From Pseudomonas rubra (lineage in GTDB: Bacteria; Pseudomonadota; Gammaproteobacteria; Pseudomonadales; Pseudomonadaceae), in contig NZ_JAMDGZ010000059.1 in assembly GCF_028656935.1 (NCBI RefSeq), forward strand, positions 1-37,068: a stretch of 37,068 bases of DNA, written 5' to 3'. Both the position numbers and the translations under genes were made by a program. Positions 33,479 to 37,068 of the stretch are shown piece by piece (position 1 is the stretch's first letter; every line of letters begins with the position of its first letter). The notes below the pieces were generated by a model. It was not told the DNA's origin and made no database searches. It saw only the letters and a list, made by a program, of their open reading frames with translations.

Positions 33479-34960
33479 TCACACGACCATGAACAGCACA
33501 GCAACGAAGATGCTGGCCGCCGAGAAGGTCATGGTCCGGGAAGACCAGGTGTTGAACCATTGTTGAAAGCTGGCGAGGTCACGTTTGAGGGCAGTGGGCT
33601 GGCGGGTCCAGGACTGCCGATCGAGGCGGAAGAACACGTAGATCTTCATGATCGCGCCGACGATCTGGTTGTAATAAAGAATCAGCGGGTAGGCCGGGCC
33701 GATGCTGTGGCCCGAGCACAGCAGCATCAGGGTCAGGATCAACCGGGTGATGCCGATCCACAGCAGGTACACCAAGAGGAACGCCGGGCCGAACTTGATA
33801 CTGGCGATGACCGCGACGGTCAGGCCGAGCAGGCTGGTCCACATCGACACGCGCTGGTCGAACAGCACCACGCTGGTGAACAGGCCGAGGCGGCTGGTAC
33901 CCAGGCCCAGGGCGCGGGAGTTCTGCCGCAGGTTGTTGCCGTACCAGCGGTACATCAGTTTGCGGCTGGCCTTGATGAAGCTTTTTTCCGGTGGGTGCTC
34001 GACCGTGTTGATCGCCGCATCCGGCACGTAGAAGGTGTCGTAGCCCAGGCGCATGAGGCTGAACCAGCTCGACTTGTCGTCACCGGTGAGAAACTTGAAG
34101 CGGCCCAGGCGCCAGTGCTGCAGCGAGTCGTTCTCGACGTCTTTGATGAACTCGGGGTTAGTCACCACGGCGGCGCGGAACACTGACATGCGCCCGGTCA
34201 TGGTCAGCACGCGCTTGGACAGGGCCATCGAGCACATGTTGATGTGGCGCTGGGCGAAGCGCAGCTTGTGCCACTCGCTCATGATGTAGCCGCCACGCAC
34301 TTCACAGAATTCGTTGGTGGTCAGGCCGCCGACATTACCGAACAGCTTGAACCAGGGCACGGTCTTGCGGACCACGCCTTCACCGAGCACGGTGTCGCCA
34401 TCGATCACCGCGACCACGGCGTTTTCATCCGGCAGGTGGCGGGAGATGGCCCGAAAGCCATAAGCCAGGCCGTCACGCTTGCCGGTCCCGGCGATGCGCA
34501 CGAAGTCGAGGGTTACGCGTGCCGGCGGGTTGTATTTTTCCCACAGGCTTTTCACCAGAAGTTCGTCGGACATTTCTACCAGCGAGCAGACCACCGTAGT
34601 CGGGTAGCCGCAGTCGATCGCCTCGCGGATCACCGAGCTGTAGACCTGGGCGGTGGTCAGGGCATCGATGCGAAAACTGGTGACCATCAGGTACACATGC
34701 GACGGGTCGGCCGCGCTACCGAGCTTGCGCACCTTGCGCCGCAGGTAGGGGTAGACCAGGTAGAGGAACAGCATGCCGCGCACAAAGTGCGTGGCTCCCA
34801 TGGAATAGCGCCAGATGCCGACGGCGCCGACCAGGAAAATGAAGTCCTTCGAGTCGGGGTCGAAAATGGAGTTGGGCAAGGCCAGGGCGATCAACATGAG
34901 CAGGCTCACGTAGAACAGCCAACCGGCGACCTGTAGCAGGCCGTGCTTGAGCCTATGCAT
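33479..34960 (-). CDS. alg8: Alginate polymerase Alg8 (GT2 glycosyltransferase)
   Basis: A 493-residue inner-membrane family-2 glycosyltransferase that polymerises GDP-mannuronate. Membrane spans lie near residues 10-30, 40-70 and in the C-terminal third. The catalytic DGD motif (Asp187, Asp189) in VIDGDT, TGDDK (293-296) and RWYGNN (338-343) are present. The ATG at 34960 has GGA eight bases upstream; another ATG at 34969 has no ribosome site. It follows algD by about 70 bp with a hairpin between. Confidence 0.97.
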   Translation of the reverse strand: MHRLKHGLLQVAGWLFYVSLLMLIALALPNSIFDPDSKDFIFLVGAVGIWRYSMGATHFVRGMLFLYLVYPYLRRKVRKLGSAADPSHVYLMVTSFRIDALTTAQVYSSVIREAIDCGYPTTVVCSLVEMSDELLVKSLWEKYNPPARVTLDFVRIAGTGKRDGLAYGFRAISRHLPDENAVVAVIDGDTVLGEGVVRKTVPWFKLFGNVGGLTTNEFCEVRGGYIMSEWHKLRFAQRHINMCSMALSKRVLTMTGRMSVFRAAVVTNPEFIKDVENDSLQHWRLGRFKFLTGDDKSSWFSLMRLGYDTFYVPDAAINTVEHPPEKSFIKASRKLMYRWYGNNLRQNSRALGLGTSRLGLFTSVVLFDQRVSMWTSLLGLTVAVIASIKFGPAFLLVYLLWIGITRLILTLMLLCSGHSIGPAYPLILYYNQIVGAIMKIYVFFRLDRQSWTRQPTALKRDLASFQQWFNTWSSRTMTFSAASIFVAVLFMVV

Positions 34961-34998
34961 GTTCTGCATCCGTATCGAATGGAAAGGGTGTTGACGTT

Positions 34999-35022
34999 GC
35001 GCGGAGCCTGGCGGCCCCGCGC
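34999..35022 (-). other. GC hairpin between algD and alg8
   Basis: GCGCGG (34999-35004) and CCGCGC (35017-35022) form a stem in the 72-bp gap between algD and alg8. It may affect the relative levels of the precursor enzyme and the polymerase, or mRNA processing. No T-run follows. Confidence 0.4.
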
Positions 35023-35032
35023 AGGCTGCGAG

Positions 35033-36349
35033 TTACCAGCAGATACCTTCGGTACGGCTGCTCGGGCAGGAGGCCTTGCTCATGAAGCCGACCAGGTCGA
35101 TCACCTGTTTGCCGGCTGGCGCCTGCTGGGCCAGGGCGCGGAACTTCTCGTCGCGGTTGCCCAGCACGATCACCTCGGCGTGGTTGATCACCTGCTCGAA
35201 GTCGGCGTTGAGCAGTGACGACACGTGGGGGATCTTCGACTCGATGTAGTCCTTGTTGGCGCCGTTGACCCGCGCATACTCGACGTTGCTGTCGTAGATG
35301 TTCAGCTCGTAGCCCTTGCCGATCAGGCGCTCGGCCAGCTCCACCAGTGGGCTTTCGCGCAGGTCGTCGGTGCCGGCCTTGAAGCTCAGGCCGAGCAGGG
35401 CAATTTTGCGCTTGTCGTGGCTTTCGATGATGTCGAAGGCGTTTTGCACCTGCGACTCGTTGCTGGCCATCAGCGAGTTGAGCAGTGGCGCTTTAATATC
35501 CAGGCTGCCGGCGCGATACGTCAGGGCGCGGACATCCTTGGGCAGGCACGAGCCGCCGAAGGCAAACCCAGGGCGCATGTAGTACTGCGACAGGTTCAGG
35601 GCCTTGTCCTGGCAGACCACGTCCATCACCTCGCGGCCATCGACACCGACCGCCTTGGCGATGTTGCCGATCTCGTTGGCGAAGGTGACCTTGGTGGCGT
35701 GCCAGACGTTGCAGGTGTACTTGATCATCTCGGCCACTTCGATGTCCTTGCGGATGATCGGCGCGTCGAGTGCTTCGTACAGCGATTGCAGAAGGTCACC
35801 GCTGGTCTTGTCCAGCTCGCCAATGACGGTCATGGGCGGTTGGTCGTAATCCTTGATCGCGGTGCTTTCACGCAGGAACTCCGGGTTGACCGCCACGCCG
35901 AAGTCGATGCCGGCCTTTTTTCCCGAGCAGTCTTCGAGGATCGGGATCACCACGTTCTTCACCGTGCCCGGCAGGACGGTGCTGCGCACCACGACGGTGT
36001 GGCGGCTGGATTTTTCCCGCAGCACGAAGCCGATCTCGCGGCACACCGACTCGATGTACTCAAGGCCCAGGTCGCCGTTCTTCTTGCTTGGCGTACCGAC
36101 GCAGATCATCGACAGGTCGCTGTCGCGGATCGCCGCGGCAAAGTCAGTAGTGCCACGCAGGCGGCCGGTGTCGATACCCTGTTGCAGCAGGGCTTCGAGG
36201 CCCGGTTCGACAATCGGCGACTTGCCTTGGTTGATCAGGTCGATCTTGGTGGTGGAGACATCGACGCCAATCACTTCATGACCACGTGCCGACAGGCAGC
36301 CCGCACAGACTGCACCCACATAACCCAAACCAAAGATGCTGATACGCAT
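35033..36349 (-). CDS. algD: GDP-mannose 6-dehydrogenase
   Basis: A 438-residue NAD-dependent enzyme that oxidises GDP-mannose to GDP-mannuronate, the committed step of alginate synthesis. The Rossmann motif FGLGYVGAV (residues 6-14) starts the protein, and the catalytic Cys268 is in FGGSCLPKD. Start at 36349: GAGGTG lies six bases upstream; an ATG at 36358 is too close to it. First gene of the operon, with about 430 nt of leader upstream from the likely AlgU promoter. Confidence 0.98.
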   Translation of the reverse strand: MRISIFGLGYVGAVCAGCLSARGHEVIGVDVSTTKIDLINQGKSPIVEPGLEALLQQGIDTGRLRGTTDFAAAIRDSDLSMICVGTPSKKNGDLGLEYIESVCREIGFVLREKSSRHTVVVRSTVLPGTVKNVVIPILEDCSGKKAGIDFGVAVNPEFLRESTAIKDYDQPPMTVIGELDKTSGDLLQSLYEALDAPIIRKDIEVAEMIKYTCNVWHATKVTFANEIGNIAKAVGVDGREVMDVVCQDKALNLSQYYMRPGFAFGGSCLPKDVRALTYRAGSLDIKAPLLNSLMASNESQVQNAFDIIESHDKRKIALLGLSFKAGTDDLRESPLVELAERLIGKGYELNIYDSNVEYARVNGANKDYIESKIPHVSSLLNADFEQVINHAEVIVLGNRDEKFRALAQQAPAGKQVIDLVGFMSKASCPSSRTEGICW

Positions 36350-36779
36350 CGCATTCACCTCATGTGTTTATCTTGCCGGCTCAATAACAAGAGCCAGATC
36401 GGGTTGATTAACCAGCAGTTATCGGGCACACGGTTGCTTGGCAAAAAGAACTCACTTCACCGTGTACAGGCATATAAATATCAAGTGCAAAAGTATCTGC
36501 ACTTAAAGTTGGCAGCCAAAGGCCAATAATTATGGGCGTGCCCTGTAATGCAGCCGTCTTTATTGCAGGTCGGTTGGCCGGCACTGCAGTGCTTGTTCTT
36601 TCAAGTGAATAAAATCCTTTGAAATCAACCACAAGGACGATTTGTAGGGCGCGTTTCTCCTGGGTTTAACCGAAGGTCGGGCGACCGACGCTCAAGTCAA
36701 AGTTGTCGGAGTGCACAAATACTGTGCGCTCCAATACGCGGTGTAGGTCATCTCTCACATAACGTTCAAGAATCGTTAC
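36350..36779 (-). other. Long untranslated leader of algD with several palindromes
   Basis: If transcription begins near 36779, the algD mRNA has about 430 nt before its start codon. Stem-forming sequences within it are GGCTC/GAGCC (36378-36395) just ahead of the ribosome site, AAGTGCA/TGCACTT (36483-36504), GCACTGCAGTGC (36581-36592) and GTCGG/CCGAC (36676-36689). A 74-codon frame (36408-36632) starts with GTG, lacks a ribosome site and was not called. P. aeruginosa also has an algD leader of several hundred nt, as I recall. Confidence 0.55.
36760..36778. repeat. TAACG/CGTTA dyad at the predicted algD start site
   Basis: TAACG (36760-36764) and CGTTA (36774-36778) are inverted arms with a 9-bp spacer, just downstream of the candidate -10 box. 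A protein bound there could affect early transcription. This is a weak site by size alone. Confidence 0.35.
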
Positions 36780-36785
36780 GGGTGG

Positions 36786-36813
36786 TATGAGCGATGGCTG
36801 AGGGGATAAGTTC
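36786..36813 (-). promoter_or_regulatory. AlgU (sigma-22) promoter candidate of the alginate operon
   Basis: On the minus strand GAACTT (36808-36813) and TCATA (36786-36790) are 17 bp apart. GAACTT is the exact -35 element of AlgU/RpoE-type promoters and a fair -10 follows. It would start transcription near 36779. No other GAACTT with suitable -10 was seen upstream of algD. Confidence 0.7.
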
Positions 36814-36981
36814 CGGGGTGGGTTCAGCGGGGGTGAAAGATTTTTTAATATTTTATCTGATGGCCATACTTTCACTTTGATAGCACTTGGCAGTTTCATC
36901 CCTATCTATAAAGGACGAAATCGAGGAGGGATGTTTTTGTGCCAGTACCTGAATATTTTTTTCGAAATTCGTCAAATAAAT

Positions 36982-36991
36982 TACGAACGGG
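36982..36991 (-). promoter_or_regulatory. AlgR-box-like sequence upstream of algD
   Basis: On the minus strand CCCGTTCGTA matches the AlgR core CCGTTCGTC in 8 of 9 positions. It lies about 205 bp upstream of the predicted start of algD transcription, in an AT-rich stretch. In P. aeruginosa, AlgR sites lie at several distances upstream of algD, so this is plausible but is a single match by eye. Confidence 0.4.
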
Positions 36992-37051
36992 CTTATGGCG
37001 TTTGGTGATAAAGCGCAGTGGATAGTTTTTTGGCGTCAATAATGCGGCGAA

Positions 37052-37068
37052 TTCATCGCGGGGCAAGC
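37052..37068. repeat. REP-like element cut by the window end
   Basis: The last bases, TTCATCGCGGGGCAAGC, are the start of a P. putida-type REP palindrome, matching the beginning of the REP-like sequence at 161. The rest lies outside the window. The stretch 36814-37051 contains no credible gene and is AT-rich. Confidence 0.45.

Noticed and set aside
36408..36632. 74-codon frame in the algD leader as a leader peptide
   Set aside because: It starts with GTG without a ribosome site, and the composition is not protein-like. I left it as untranslated leader.
36860..36867. AmrZ-type site (ATGGCCAT) upstream of algD
   Set aside because: Only an 8-bp palindrome with weak resemblance to the known algD AmrZ site and at a different distance from the promoter.

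Overview
The window looks like chromosomal DNA of a Pseudomonas, most likely of the P. putida side of the genus. It is GC-rich, carries Pseudomonas-type REP palindromes (25192-25269, and partial ones near both window ends), and holds a complete alginate operon in the classic gene order. No RNA genes, insertion sequences, CRISPR arrays or phage genes were seen.

Region 1 (about 1-1500, minus strand): a short non-coding end with hairpins and a REP-like sequence, an enoyl-CoA hydratase/isomerase and a universal stress protein.

Region 2 (about 1570-15820) is the most interesting part. Twelve genes run from a LysR regulator (1671) to a TetR regulator (15546). Plus-strand genes encode LysR, a DHA2-type MFS pump with its membrane-fusion and outer-membrane partners, and an SDR. 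A minus-strand operon (12714 to 7852) encodes a small hot-dog thioesterase, an acyl-CoA dehydrogenase-like flavoprotein lacking both canonical catalytic glutamates, a phenylacetate-CoA ligase and a ThDP-dependent 2-oxoacid decarboxylase. Diverging from it is an SDR/CitE-like lyase pair, followed by the convergent TetR gene. The enzymes fit a route phenylpyruvate > phenylacetaldehyde > phenylacetate > phenylacetyl-CoA, with diversion of a phenylacetyl-CoA catabolon intermediate into a seven-membered tropone/tropolone ring, as in tropodithietic acid and 7-hydroxytropolone biosynthesis. From memory, the reported 7-hydroxytropolone locus of P. donghuensis is also a 12-gene set, orf1 (LysR) to orf12 (TetR). 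I therefore think this is that locus or a close relative, with product export by the tripartite pump. The ring epoxidase and isomerase genes (paaABCDE, paaG) are not here and would have to come from elsewhere in the genome. A striking 47-bp dyad lies in the divergent control region (12762-12808).

Region 3 (about 15846-20160, minus strand): an SDR, a thioredoxin-fold protein with a CPAC motif, a small membrane protein, an OprP/OprO-like porin and a divergent LysR-type regulator. These look like ordinary accessory genes with no clear link to their neighbours.

Region 4 (about 20288-36990, minus strand): algD-alg8-alg44-algK-algE-algG-algX-algL-algI-algJ-algF-algA, the full set for making GDP-mannuronate, polymerising and exporting it, epimerising, O-acetylating and trimming alginate. 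All catalytic motifs checked are intact. A REPIN sits between algL and algI. Upstream of algD is a good AlgU (sigma-22) promoter candidate that implies a leader of about 430 nt, plus an AlgR-box-like sequence further upstream.
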